A stretch of 64,000 nucleotides of DNA. It comes from Lewinellaceae bacterium. Its GTDB lineage: Bacteria > Bacteroidota > Bacteroidia > Chitinophagales > Saprospiraceae. Positions 52,028-60,244 of this stretch are shown here, piece after piece (positions within the stretch are counted from its first letter, which is position 1; every line of letters starts with the position of its first letter). The translations under genes and the position numbers were made by a program. Under the pieces are notes generated by a model. It made no database searches, was not told the origin of the DNA, and saw nothing but the letters and a program-made list of their open reading frames with translations. The DNA lies in the NCBI GenBank assembly GCA_020636025.1, contig JACJYQ010000001.1, positions 62,001 to 126,000 on the forward strand, written 5' to 3'.

Positions 52028-54265
52028 ATGGCAAAATCAGGCAAGCATACCAGAAAAACCTCACATAAATCGGCAGCAAAAGCAGAAGTTCAAGCACAGA
52101 AAGCTAGGTCTGCGTCAGTATCCGCCCCTAAAGACTGGCTCGAACGCCCGGATCCTAATGCGGAAACCAAACCAATAGAAAAAAAGATATTCTGGGGAAT
52201 AGCGCTGTTTGGACTTCTTGTTCTGTTATTTCTATCCCTTGGCTCAGGCATAAATGCTGATGATAAGTTTCAGGTCGATTATTCCCAAAAGCTGCTTGAC
52301 TACTACGGTTCTTTTGGAAAGGACACCTCAGCCCTGAATATTTCCGCAGGAAACATGCACTTGTATGGTGGCTTCTTTGAAGTTGTCACAGGCGCAGTCA
52401 ATAATGTACTCGGATTTACACCGGATGAACTTGCCTATCACCAGATTAGACATGCATCCAGCGCGGCGCTGGGCTGGGTTGCCATGCTTTGTGCTGCCCT
52501 TTTTGCAGGCTTGATTGCAGGAAGACGAGCAGGTATTATAACACTGATCATCATGCTCGTATCTCCCAGATTTGTCGGAGATTCTTTGATGAATCCCAAG
52601 GATATTCCATTTGCAGCCGGATATATCATGGCCATTTACAACATGGCAGCAGTATTTGACAAGCTCAAAAACCCAGGGCGCTGGAATCTGGCAGGGTTGG
52701 TAGCAGGGCTGGGTATTGCCCTGGGTATCAGAGCCGGTGGTCTGCTTTCCTTTGCTATTCTGGCTATGATCGCCGGTCTTCATTTTCTGTTGAAAAATGG
52801 CATGCTCAGAGCTTTTTCGAACAGGAAAGCACTCACAAAGTATGCACTTGTCACCATTGGTGTGGCGGCCGCAGGGTATGTATTTGCTCTTCTTTTCTGG
52901 CCTTATGCCCTACAGGATCCCTTGCACAATCCTTTTGTAGCTCTATCAAAATTCTCAGAATTGGAAGTAAATATTCGGGTGTTGTTTGAAGGAGAGAATG
53001 TAATGTCTGATAGTACTCCCTGGAATTATGCCTTGAAATGGATTGTTTATACCATTCCTCTTCTTACGCTAATTGGATTTGCCGGCGGGCTTTTGTTGAT
53101 CAACCGATTGTTTAAAAATTATCAACCCCTGTGGGTTTACCTTGCGCTATTCGCAGCTATTTTCCCGGTTTTCTATGTGATGTACAAGAATTCTGTGATC
53201 CACGACGGATGGCGCCACTTGACATTTGCCTATCCTCCAATGTGTGTGGTTGCTGCTTTATTTTGGAATGAAGTGTTTAATATGCTTCCTAAAAAACAAG
53301 CCGTCCAGTATTCTGCTTATGGAGTAACCGGATTGATGGCTCTGATACCTGCGGCATTTATTGTTTCCAATCCTGCAATGCCCTATGTATATTTTAATGA
53401 ATTGAAGGGTGGTATTTCCGGTGCTTATGGAAAATTTGAAACTGACTATTGGGGAATAAGTATCAGACAGGGACTGGAATGGATGGAAAAAGAGGGGATT
53501 ATTGGTCCCAATATGCAGGAAACGGTTGTAATAGCAACCAACATGTATTATTCTGCCAAGCAACTAACGGCGAAATATGGTGATAATGTAAAAGTAAGAT
53601 ATCTGCGATGGGAAAGACGTTGTGATGAAGCCTGGGATTATGCGCTGTATCCAACAAGATTTATTTACGGCACTACTTTGCAGAAAGGTATGTGGCCTCC
53701 CGATAATGCGATTCACACCATAGAGGCTGGCGGCGTACCAATCTTGGCTATTTTAAAAGACAATGGCAAAAACTGTGCGCTGGGTATGGCTTCTCTAAAA
53801 GTGAATGATATTGAAAATGCCATAAAATACCTGAAAGCCGAAGTTGAAAACGTACCGGATAATGACCTGGCATGGGCCAATCTCGGACAGGCCTACCTCA
53901 ATGCCGGAATGTTGGAAGAATCAAAGGGAGCAGCAGAAAAAGCCCTGGAGATTTCACCAAATGATATTCAAGCGAATAATCTGGTGGGAATCTACTTCTT
54001 GAACAAAAATGATGCAGCAGCAGCCAAGTCTCAATTTGAATTGGCCATTAAACGGGAACCTTCCAATGCAACGGCCTGGTATTTCCTCGGCGACCTGGCC
54101 AGAACCAGTGGTGATAATCAAACAGCACTGAATAATTTGATGAAAGCCATACAGGTCGCACCAAGGTTTAAGCCTGCTTATGAGATGTCGGCGCAGATAT
54201 ATGAATCAATGGGGGACAACGCGCGGGCGCAACAATTCCGGGCTGCTATGAACCAGATAAATTAA
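52028..54265 (+). CDS. Polytopic membrane protein (GT-C glycosyltransferase-like) with C-terminal TPRs
   Basis: A 745-residue protein. After a basic cytoplasmic head (1-50), about ten TM helices span 52-470. The segment SPRFVGDSLMNPKDIPFAAGYIMAIYNMA resembles lipid-carrier-dependent mannosyltransferases (GT39/PMT-like), and KNSVIHDGWRHLTFAYPPM fits a lumenal loop. The C-terminal 140 residues are TPRs (NDLAWANLGQAYLNAGMLEESK, NATAWYFLGDLARTSGDNQTAL). TPRs joined to a GT-C body suggest sugar transfer to proteins or lipids in the envelope. The substrate is unknown. The methyltransferase gene starts 7 bp after its stop. Confidence 0.78.
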   Translation: MAKSGKHTRKTSHKSAAKAEVQAQKARSASVSAPKDWLERPDPNAETKPIEKKIFWGIALFGLLVLLFLSLGSGINADDKFQVDYSQKLLDYYGSFGKDTSALNISAGNMHLYGGFFEVVTGAVNNVLGFTPDELAYHQIRHASSAALGWVAMLCAALFAGLIAGRRAGIITLIIMLVSPRFVGDSLMNPKDIPFAAGYIMAIYNMAAVFDKLKNPGRWNLAGLVAGLGIALGIRAGGLLSFAILAMIAGLHFLLKNGMLRAFSNRKALTKYALVTIGVAAAGYVFALLFWPYALQDPLHNPFVALSKFSELEVNIRVLFEGENVMSDSTPWNYALKWIVYTIPLLTLIGFAGGLLLINRLFKNYQPLWVYLALFAAIFPVFYVMYKNSVIHDGWRHLTFAYPPMCVVAALFWNEVFNMLPKKQAVQYSAYGVTGLMALIPAAFIVSNPAMPYVYFNELKGGISGAYGKFETDYWGISIRQGLEWMEKEGIIGPNMQETVVIATNMYYSAKQLTAKYGDNVKVRYLRWERRCDEAWDYALYPTRFIYGTTLQKGMWPPDNAIHTIEAGGVPILAILKDNGKNCALGMASLKVNDIENAIKYLKAEVENVPDNDLAWANLGQAYLNAGMLEESKGAAEKALEISPNDIQANNLVGIYFLNKNDAAAAKSQFELAIKREPSNATAWYFLGDLARTSGDNQTALNNLMKAIQVAPRFKPAYEMSAQIYESMGDNARAQQFRAAMNQIN

Positions 54266-54271
54266 CAGCCA

Positions 54272-55096
54272 GTGAACTTTAAACTACTATTCCCGACATT
54301 TAGAAATCGCTTTCTTTTTGTTCGAAGCCGCTTAAAAAAATATGCAAATTTCGGAACCGAAACGGTAAAAGGTCTCAATCTGGGTACCGGCGAAGGTGAT
54401 TACGATCGAATGATCGCAGGGTATTGTACCGAATTAATTGGTTGCGACGTAAATGAGGAGGACTTGCAACATGCAAGATCCCTAAATGCCGGCCTGATGA
54501 ATCTTAGTTATGAGCTGAATGATGCTTTAAATCTCAATTACGAAGACAACTCTTTCGATCTCATCGTAAGCTGTGAGGTGATTGAGCATGTTGGAAAGCC
54601 TGATAAAATGGTTCAGGAAATGCATCGTGTTATGAAACCAGGAGCTGTCGCCATTATGACTTTCCCGAGTCGGGAGTTTCCTGTCACTTACGATCCGGTT
54701 AACAGAATTTGGCAACTTGTGAAGGGTGATGGCAGCAAAGAATTCGCTATTTCACAAGGCGCTTATGCTTTCGGACACGATTATTTAATTGGTTCTGCCG
54801 ACTTCAAAAAATGGGCATCAGAATGCGGTTTTGAGTTAATTGAATTCAGAGGTCTCAGCAGACATCTGGTAGGATTGCTGGAAATGTACTGGACCGGAAT
54901 AGCGCAGAGCATCTTCAAGAAAAATGCTAAGAACCTGACTGAGGACTCAAAGGGAGGTTTAAAAGTGCGTCCGAGTTCAACAAAAGACCCGGCATTGGCC
55001 ATAATAACAGACCTGATCCTAGCCATTGATCAGATACTGTTTGGCTGGACAAACAGAAGTGTAGGGAAAGGAATAGTACTGAAGAAACCTAAATAG
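54272..55096 (+). CDS. Class I SAM-dependent methyltransferase
   Basis: 274 residues, GTG start at 54272. Motif I is GLNLGTGEGDYDRMI; the segment IGCDVNEEDLQHARSLNAG follows, with DLIVSCEVIEHVGKPDKMVQEMHRVMKPGAVAIMTFP as the motif usual in Methyltransf_11 domains. The C-terminal part (TKDPALAIITDLILAIDQILFGW) holds a hydrophobic stretch. Probably an O- or N-methyltransferase on a lipid or sugar intermediate, in the same operon as the GT-C-like protein. Confidence 0.88.
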   Translation: MNFKLLFPTFRNRFLFVRSRLKKYANFGTETVKGLNLGTGEGDYDRMIAGYCTELIGCDVNEEDLQHARSLNAGLMNLSYELNDALNLNYEDNSFDLIVSCEVIEHVGKPDKMVQEMHRVMKPGAVAIMTFPSREFPVTYDPVNRIWQLVKGDGSKEFAISQGAYAFGHDYLIGSADFKKWASECGFELIEFRGLSRHLVGLLEMYWTGIAQSIFKKNAKNLTEDSKGGLKVRPSSTKDPALAIITDLILAIDQILFGWTNRSVGKGIVLKKPK

Positions 55097-55115
55097 TAAA
55101 ACCTTACCTTGTTTT

Positions 55116-56459
55116 TCAGGCTTTAGTAAAATCCCAGGTGTTCAAAAATCCGGTGTGGAAATTCCCTTCTCTGAAGTCTTTGTTTTGCATCAACTTCTGA
55201 TGGAATGGAATGGTGGTTTTTACACCCTCCACTATAAACTCGTCCAATGCACGCTCCATTTTGCGAATGGCCTCATCGCGGGTTCTGGCCCTGACGATCA
55301 GTTTGGCGATCATGGAATCGTAATAGGGTGGAATGGTGTATCCAGCGTAAACATGTGTGTCAACGCGCACTCCATGACCTTTTGGTGAGTGGAATGAGGA
55401 GATATGACCTGGACTTGGGCGAAAGTTGTTGTATGGATCTTCCGCGTTTATCCTGCATTCAATGGCATGCATTTCCGGGAAATAATTTTTTCCGGAAATA
55501 GGATGGCCGGCAGCAAGTTTGATCTGTTCTTTGATCAAATCAAAATCTATAACCTCCTCTGTAACTGTATGTTCTACCTGGATACGGGTGTTCATTTCCA
55601 TGAAGTAGAAATTGCGGTGCTTGTCAACCAAAAACTCGATGGTACCAACGCCTTCGTATCCAATGGATGTACAGGCTTTGATGGCAGCTTCTCCCATTTT
55701 CTCCCGAAGCTCGGGTGTCATAAATGGAGAAGGACTTTCCTCTACCAATTTCTGGTGTCTGCGCTGAATGGAGCAGTCGCGTTCCGAAAGGTGGCAGGCT
55801 TTTCCAAATTGGTCGCCGGCAACCTGAATTTCTATGTGCCGGGGTTCTTCAATGAATTTCTCCATGTAGATACCATCGTTGGCAAAGGATGCTTTGGCTT
55901 CACGGCGTGCTGTATCCCACTGTTCTTCAAATTCTTCATCTTTCCACACAATACGCATGCCCTTTCCACCACCACCGGCTGTTGCTTTGAGAATAACCGG
56001 GTAACCAATTTCTTTGGCCATTTTGATGCCCTGTTTCACATCAGTGAGCAGACCCTCACTTCCTGGAACACAGGGTACTCCGGCTTTTAACATGGTTTCT
56101 TTTGCCGTGATCTTGTCGCCCATGGCACGCATTTGATCAGGGCTTGGACCGATGAACTTGATGCCATAATCCTTGCAAACTTCGGCAAATGCGGCGTTTT
56201 CTGACAGGAATCCATATCCGGGGTGAATGGCATCGGCATCTGTAATTTCAACAGCCGCCATGATGCGTGGTACATTCAAATAACTTTCAGCAGAGGCAGC
56301 CGGCCCGATGCACACGGCCTCATCTGCAAATCGAACATGCAAACTATCGCGGTCAGCAGTAGAGTAAATGGCAACGGTTTTAATGCCCATTTCCTTGCAG
56401 GTGCGAATGACACGCAGGGCTATTTCTCCACGATTAGCTATGAGTATTTTTTTGAACAT
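55116..56459 (-). CDS. accC: Acetyl-CoA carboxylase, biotin carboxylase subunit
   Basis: A 447-residue ATP-grasp enzyme that carboxylates biotin on AccB, the first step of fatty-acid synthesis. MFKKILIANRGEIALRVIR (biotin carboxylase N-domain), KATAGGGGKGMRIV (ATP loop), RDCSIQRRHQKLVEESP, EMNTRIQVEHTVTE (catalytic Arg/Glu region) and IECRINAEDPYNNF match the family over the full length. It lies 186 bp downstream of accB on the same strand; the gap has no clear feature. Confidence 0.97.
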   Translation of the reverse strand: MFKKILIANRGEIALRVIRTCKEMGIKTVAIYSTADRDSLHVRFADEAVCIGPAASAESYLNVPRIMAAVEITDADAIHPGYGFLSENAAFAEVCKDYGIKFIGPSPDQMRAMGDKITAKETMLKAGVPCVPGSEGLLTDVKQGIKMAKEIGYPVILKATAGGGGKGMRIVWKDEEFEEQWDTARREAKASFANDGIYMEKFIEEPRHIEIQVAGDQFGKACHLSERDCSIQRRHQKLVEESPSPFMTPELREKMGEAAIKACTSIGYEGVGTIEFLVDKHRNFYFMEMNTRIQVEHTVTEEVIDFDLIKEQIKLAAGHPISGKNYFPEMHAIECRINAEDPYNNFRPSPGHISSFHSPKGHGVRVDTHVYAGYTIPPYYDSMIAKLIVRARTRDEAIRKMERALDEFIVEGVKTTIPFHQKLMQNKDFREGNFHTGFLNTWDFTKA

Positions 56460-56645
56460 CCTATCGATGAATAATAAATGAATAACACAGATTGATGTGG
56501 AGTTATGAATGTCGGTTGAATATCAGCTTTCGACTGGACAAACCTTGATTCATGTCAGCCACTTTTTACGCTCAGAATAGTTACTCACCCTGTTGATACT
56601 GCCTTTTGGAAGCATTGGTTGGTAAAGTTGAGTTAACCCAAATTG

Positions 56646-57152
56646 TTATGACGGGTCAACAAGAAACAGAACCTGCTCATATTCAACTGGTGAAGCGTCT
56701 TCGACCAACACTTTGACGATCTTTCCTTTTACATCAGACTCGATTTCATTGAACAATTTCATGGCTTCAATGATGCAAACAGTCTGACCTGTATCAATGG
56801 AATCCCCAACTTTTACGAAAGCAGGTTTGTCAGGAGAGCTGCTACGGTAGAAAGTGCCAACCATAGGCGATTTGATACTCAGGTATTTTGAATCGTCATC
56901 AACTGCTGGTGCCGCTGGGACATCTGCTTTGGGAGCTGCCGGTGCAGGTGTAGCAGCCGGGGCTACTGCTGCAGGTGGAGGCGCTGGAGCAGGTGCCGGG
57001 GCTTGAACTACAACAGGAGCGCTGTGTTGCCCTCCTGGAATGTTGCTGTGGTTACGCAATTCTAACCGGAAATCGCCTTCCTTAAGTACGAACTCGGTTA
57101 GCTTGTGCTTACTTACCAAACGGATAATTTCTTGTATTTGACTGAAATCCAT
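56646..57152 (-). CDS. accB: Acetyl-CoA carboxylase biotin carboxyl carrier protein
   Basis: About 168 residues from MDFSQIQEIIRLVSKHKLTE at 57152; the upstream frame to 57263 is not similar to AccB and runs up to the MITE border. A Pro/Ala-rich linker (about 55-85, APAPAPAPPPAAVAPAA) joins the N-terminal part to the biotinyl domain: SPMVGTFYRSSSPDKPAFVKVGD, EAMKLFNEIESDVKG (biotinylated Lys) and GQTVC. The gene is separated from efp by the MITE-like element at 57261-57549. Confidence 0.95.
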   Translation of the reverse strand: MDFSQIQEIIRLVSKHKLTEFVLKEGDFRLELRNHSNIPGGQHSAPVVVQAPAPAPAPPPAAVAPAATPAPAAPKADVPAAPAVDDDSKYLSIKSPMVGTFYRSSSPDKPAFVKVGDSIDTGQTVCIIEAMKLFNEIESDVKGKIVKVLVEDASPVEYEQVLFLVDPS

Positions 57153-57260
57153 AGAGTTAGACAAATTTGCAAACGAAATTGGAATTTTATTCAGATTGTA
57201 AAGGAAAGCCTTTCGAAGTAAATATCTTTTTTCCTTTTGATTTTTTTGAATAAAAAGAAA

Positions 57261-57549
57261 CATGAGTCATCCCGAATTTTCCGCTTAATGGAAGGTTCGG
57301 GATGTTTTTTCGCCGCGCTTATGTCTTTTTTGACCAAGCGCAACATTAGGTGAGGTGCTAAGCATATTATGTGAAGCCAAATTAGGCTTAATTGGCAAGG
57401 GTATTATTGATTTCATTGTCATGGCTACTCACGTAACATGCGCTTGGTCAAAAAAGACACAAGCGCGGCAGGAAATGTACCTGATAAATTGTGCAGGTCA
57501 GAACAAAATCCCGAATTTTAATTGCGTTCAAAATTCGGGATGACTCATG
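57261..57549. mobile_element. MITE-like element with nested inverted repeats, no ORF
   Basis: 289 bp with perfect 20-bp terminal inverted repeats (CATGAGTCATCCCGAATTTT) at 57261-57280 and 57530-57549. Nested inside are 30-bp arms at 57313-57342 and 57439-57468 with one mismatch. Each end also folds on itself (ATCCCGAA.. hairpins at 57269-57303 and 57508-57541). No coding frame longer than about 60 residues and no target-site duplication is visible. Confidence 0.8.
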
Positions 57550-57568
57550 CTAGCCGGATTTTAGATAT

Positions 57569-58135
57569 TTATTTTTTAACACGTTCCATGTAGGCACCGG
57601 AAGCAGTATCGATTTTGATGAAATCGCCGGTGTCACAGAACAATGGCACCCTCACTTCAGCACCTGTTTCAACAGTAGCCGGTTTGAGTGTGTTGGTTGC
57701 GGTATCTCCTTTCAGGCCTGGTTCAGTATAGGTGATTTCCAATACAACTGACTGCGGGAGTTCCACGGAAATAATGGTTTCTTTTTCAGCGTGGTAAAGC
57801 ACTTCAACCACATCACCTTCTTTGAGGAATTTACCATTGTCAACCAGATCATCGCCAATGGTGATCTGATCGAAAGTTTCCTGATTCATCAAAGCATATC
57901 CATCTGCATCAGGATACAGGTATTGAAATTTTCTGCGTTCAACCCGCACTTCGGTGATCGGGTGGCCGCTGTTGAAAGTATGCTCAATTACTTTGCCGGA
58001 GGTGCTACTTTTTAATTTGGTCCACACCTTTCCACTACCTCTTCCCACCTGGAATTTTGAGAAGTCAATTATCCGGAAAATATCGTTGTTCAGTTCAATG
58101 CATAGGCCATTGCGGATATCTGCCGTAGTTGCCAT
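57569..58135 (-). CDS. efp: Elongation factor P
   Basis: 188 residues; rescues ribosomes stalled on polyproline. Three beta domains, with VEVLYHAEKETIISVELPQSVVLEITYTEPGLKGDTATN and SYMERVKK-like end (YMERVKK). The tip loop that normally carries modified Lys34 reads VGRGSGKVWTK, with Arg32 aligned to Lys34 of E. coli. An Arg at this place is rhamnosylated by EarP in some Proteobacteria, but no earP gene is here. It lies within the fabH-efp-accB-accC region, separated from accB by the MITE. Confidence 0.95.
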   Translation of the reverse strand: MATTADIRNGLCIELNNDIFRIIDFSKFQVGRGSGKVWTKLKSSTSGKVIEHTFNSGHPITEVRVERRKFQYLYPDADGYALMNQETFDQITIGDDLVDNGKFLKEGDVVEVLYHAEKETIISVELPQSVVLEITYTEPGLKGDTATNTLKPATVETGAEVRVPLFCDTGDFIKIDTASGAYMERVKK

Positions 58136-58170
58136 GTTTTGTTATTTTATTGAAATGTTAGGTGAATAAT

Positions 58171-58359
58171 TTACCTTGATTTATTTGATTAATCTGATTT
58201 TTATGATTTTCCTTTTTGATTTTAAATGACTTAGAAGCTTTGTTTGCAATTTTCAGTGTTCAATCACTTTATAAAATCCAGCCAAATCATTCAGGATAAT
58301 CACATTAAAATCACAGAGTTATATCATAAAAATCAGATTAATCAAAAAAATCAAGGTAA
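58171..58359. repeat. Long inverted repeat in the efp upstream region
   Basis: 37-bp arms at 58171-58207 and 58323-58359 with one mismatch, built of GATTAATC/AAAAATCAGATT words. The 115-bp centre is AT-rich with no ORF. It lies between the efp start and the -7 box at 58370, so it would be part of the transcript leader. Confidence 0.9.
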
Positions 58360-58369
58360 TAAGGGCGCG

Positions 58370-58377
58370 CAAAGGTA
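58370..58377 (-). promoter_or_regulatory. -7 box of the efp unit
   Basis: TACCTTTG on the minus strand, exact match, followed by CGCGCC. It sits just past the fabH stop; the resulting leader of about 230 nt would include the inverted repeat. Confidence 0.55.
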
Positions 58378-58407
58378 GCCCAAGTTTTGAAAAATCAGAT
58401 ACGTAAT

Positions 58408-59400
58408 TCAATAAGCCCATTTTAAATACAGAGCGCCCCATGTAAATCCGCCGCCAAATGCTGTTAGGATGATGTTGTCACCTTTTTTCAAACGGCTTTC
58501 ATACTCCCACAAGCATAGTGGTAGAGTACCGGCAGTGGTATTCCCATAACGCTCAATATTCACCATTACTTTTTCCATAGGAACTTTCAAATGTTCAGCT
58601 ACAGAAGTGATAATGCGCATATTAGCCTGGTGAGGCACTACCCAGTCAACATCCTCAACGGTCATTTTATTTCTGCGGATCACTTCCTCACAGGCGCCGG
58701 TCATGCCTTTCACCGCCTGCACAAACACCTTTTTACCATCCTGCCAGGCATAATGTTCCCGGTTGGCTACGGTTTCCAGTGTAGCCGGTCTACGAGATCC
58801 GCCAGCTTTCATGTGTAGCAAATCGCGTCCCGATCCATCTCCACGCAATTGGAAATCCTGAATTCCAGTACCATCTCTACGGCCTTCCAACAAAACAGCT
58901 GCAGCTCCATCACCAAAAATGACACAGGTGTTGCGGTCCTGATAGTCAATGATGGACGACATCATGTCTGAGCCCACTACAATGACCTTGCTGTATGTTT
59001 CATTTTCCACAAACTGGGCGCCTGTGGCAAGCGCAAATAAAAAGCCGGAACAGGCTGCATTGATGTCAAAACCAAAGGCGTTTTTTGCACCGACCTTATC
59101 ACAAACAGTATTGGCTGTATCCGGGAAAACCATGTCAGCGGTTACGGTTGCTACGATGATCATGTCGATTTCGCCCGGCTTTACACCGGTTTTTTCCAAA
59201 AGGCCCTTGACGGCCTCGGCACACATATCGGAAGTGGCCCAATCGGGTGTTTTCAGAATGCGGCGTTCTTTGATACCGGTTCGGGAGGAGATCCATTCGT
59301 CATTGGTATCAACCATTTTTTCGAGATCGAAATTGGTGAGGCGGGTTTCAGGAACCCAACCATGCACCCCTGTAATGGCCGCTCTATTCTTTGTTGGCAT
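58408..59400 (-). CDS. fabH: 3-oxoacyl-ACP synthase III (FabH)
   Basis: A 330-residue enzyme condensing acetyl-CoA with malonyl-ACP to begin fatty-acid synthesis. Catalytic Cys117 in NAACSGFLF, His in VPHQANMRI and Asn in YGNTTAGT form the triad. The N-terminal ITGVHGWVPETRLTN and FGDGAAAVLL are typical. The usual neighbour plsX is not here; upstream lies dapB. Own -7 box at 59476. Confidence 0.96.
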   Translation of the reverse strand: MPTKNRAAITGVHGWVPETRLTNFDLEKMVDTNDEWISSRTGIKERRILKTPDWATSDMCAEAVKGLLEKTGVKPGEIDMIIVATVTADMVFPDTANTVCDKVGAKNAFGFDINAACSGFLFALATGAQFVENETYSKVIVVGSDMMSSIIDYQDRNTCVIFGDGAAAVLLEGRRDGTGIQDFQLRGDGSGRDLLHMKAGGSRRPATLETVANREHYAWQDGKKVFVQAVKGMTGACEEVIRRNKMTVEDVDWVVPHQANMRIITSVAEHLKVPMEKVMVNIERYGNTTAGTLPLCLWEYESRLKKGDNIILTAFGGGFTWGALYLKWAY

Positions 59401-59475
59401 TTATCTGGAATTGAGTATGTGAAAACTTGCTGATTATTCGGGGAAACGTGCAATCAGGTAGGATGATTGACTGCA

Positions 59476-59483
59476 CAAAGGTA
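59476..59483 (-). promoter_or_regulatory. -7 box of fabH
   Basis: TACCTTTG on the minus strand, exact match, followed by TGCAG. It lies in the 103-bp gap between dapB and fabH, so fabH can be transcribed apart from dapB. Confidence 0.55.
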
Positions 59484-59503
59484 GTGAAGCTTTCAAATTT
59501 ATC

Positions 59504-60241
59504 TTATTTGATCTGCAACACATCACCCATATCGAACACACCTCTTTTTCCGGCGATCCATTTGGCAGCCGTAATGGCGCCCATGGCAAAGCCTTCCCTG
59601 GATTTCGCGCGGTGCTCAATCGTGATCTCATCTACTGAACTTTGCCAATTGATCTGGTGCGTTCCTGGAACCTCATTCAGTCGGTGTGCCGTGACCGGAA
59701 CAGTATCATCCGGAACAGTTTCATTACCCCCTGTTTCAACCAATTTATAGGAATTCAATCTGGAAATATGCGCGATCAGGTCTTGTACAAGGCTGATGGC
59801 AGTGCCGCTGGGGGCATCCAGTTTGTGTATATGATGGGTTTCAGAAAGGGAAGCAGCATATTCCGGACGATTGCCCATCATGGAAGACAAATAGCGATTG
59901 AGTGCGAAAAACAGGTTTACCCCAATGCTGAAGTTAGAAGCCCAAAGGAGCGCGCCTCCATTGGACTGACAAATTTCTTTTGCTTTTTCCAACTCTTCAG
60001 CCCATCCGGTGGTGCCGGAAATGACCGGCACCCCTGCTTCCAGGCAAGCTTTAACATTATCAAAGGCAGCCTCTGGACGCGTAAATTCTATTACAACATC
60101 CGCTTCTTTTATCGTCTCAATATTCCTGTCTTCCAGGTTCTTACTTGAAATACGCCAAACAATATCAATTCCCTGTGTCTCGGCAAGCCTGTCGATCTCC
60201 TTGCCCATTTTGCCGTATCCCAGTAAGCCAATTTTCAACAT
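59504..60241 (-). CDS. dapB: 4-hydroxy-tetrahydrodipicolinate reductase
   Basis: A 245-residue NAD(P)H-dependent reductase in diaminopimelate/lysine synthesis. Rossmann motif GLLGYGKMGKEID, EFTRPEAAFDN, SGTTGW, SNFSIGVN and the substrate motif ETHHIHKLDAPSGTA. It starts 3 bp after the stop of the choice-of-anchor B gene, so both are read from one transcript, an unexpected pairing. It provides the precursor for lysA in this window and for peptidoglycan. Confidence 0.96.
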   Translation of the reverse strand: MLKIGLLGYGKMGKEIDRLAETQGIDIVWRISSKNLEDRNIETIKEADVVIEFTRPEAAFDNVKACLEAGVPVISGTTGWAEELEKAKEICQSNGGALLWASNFSIGVNLFFALNRYLSSMMGNRPEYAASLSETHHIHKLDAPSGTAISLVQDLIAHISRLNSYKLVETGGNETVPDDTVPVTAHRLNEVPGTHQINWQSSVDEITIEHRAKSREGFAMGAITAAKWIAGKRGVFDMGDVLQIK

Positions 60242-60244
60242 GAA

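Noticed and set aside
55404..56090. 228-residue frame opposite accC
   Set aside because: It lies fully antisense to a well-supported biotin carboxylase and has no family features.
57153..57263. N-terminal extension of AccB
   Set aside because: Not AccB-like, and it runs into the terminal repeat of the MITE-like element.
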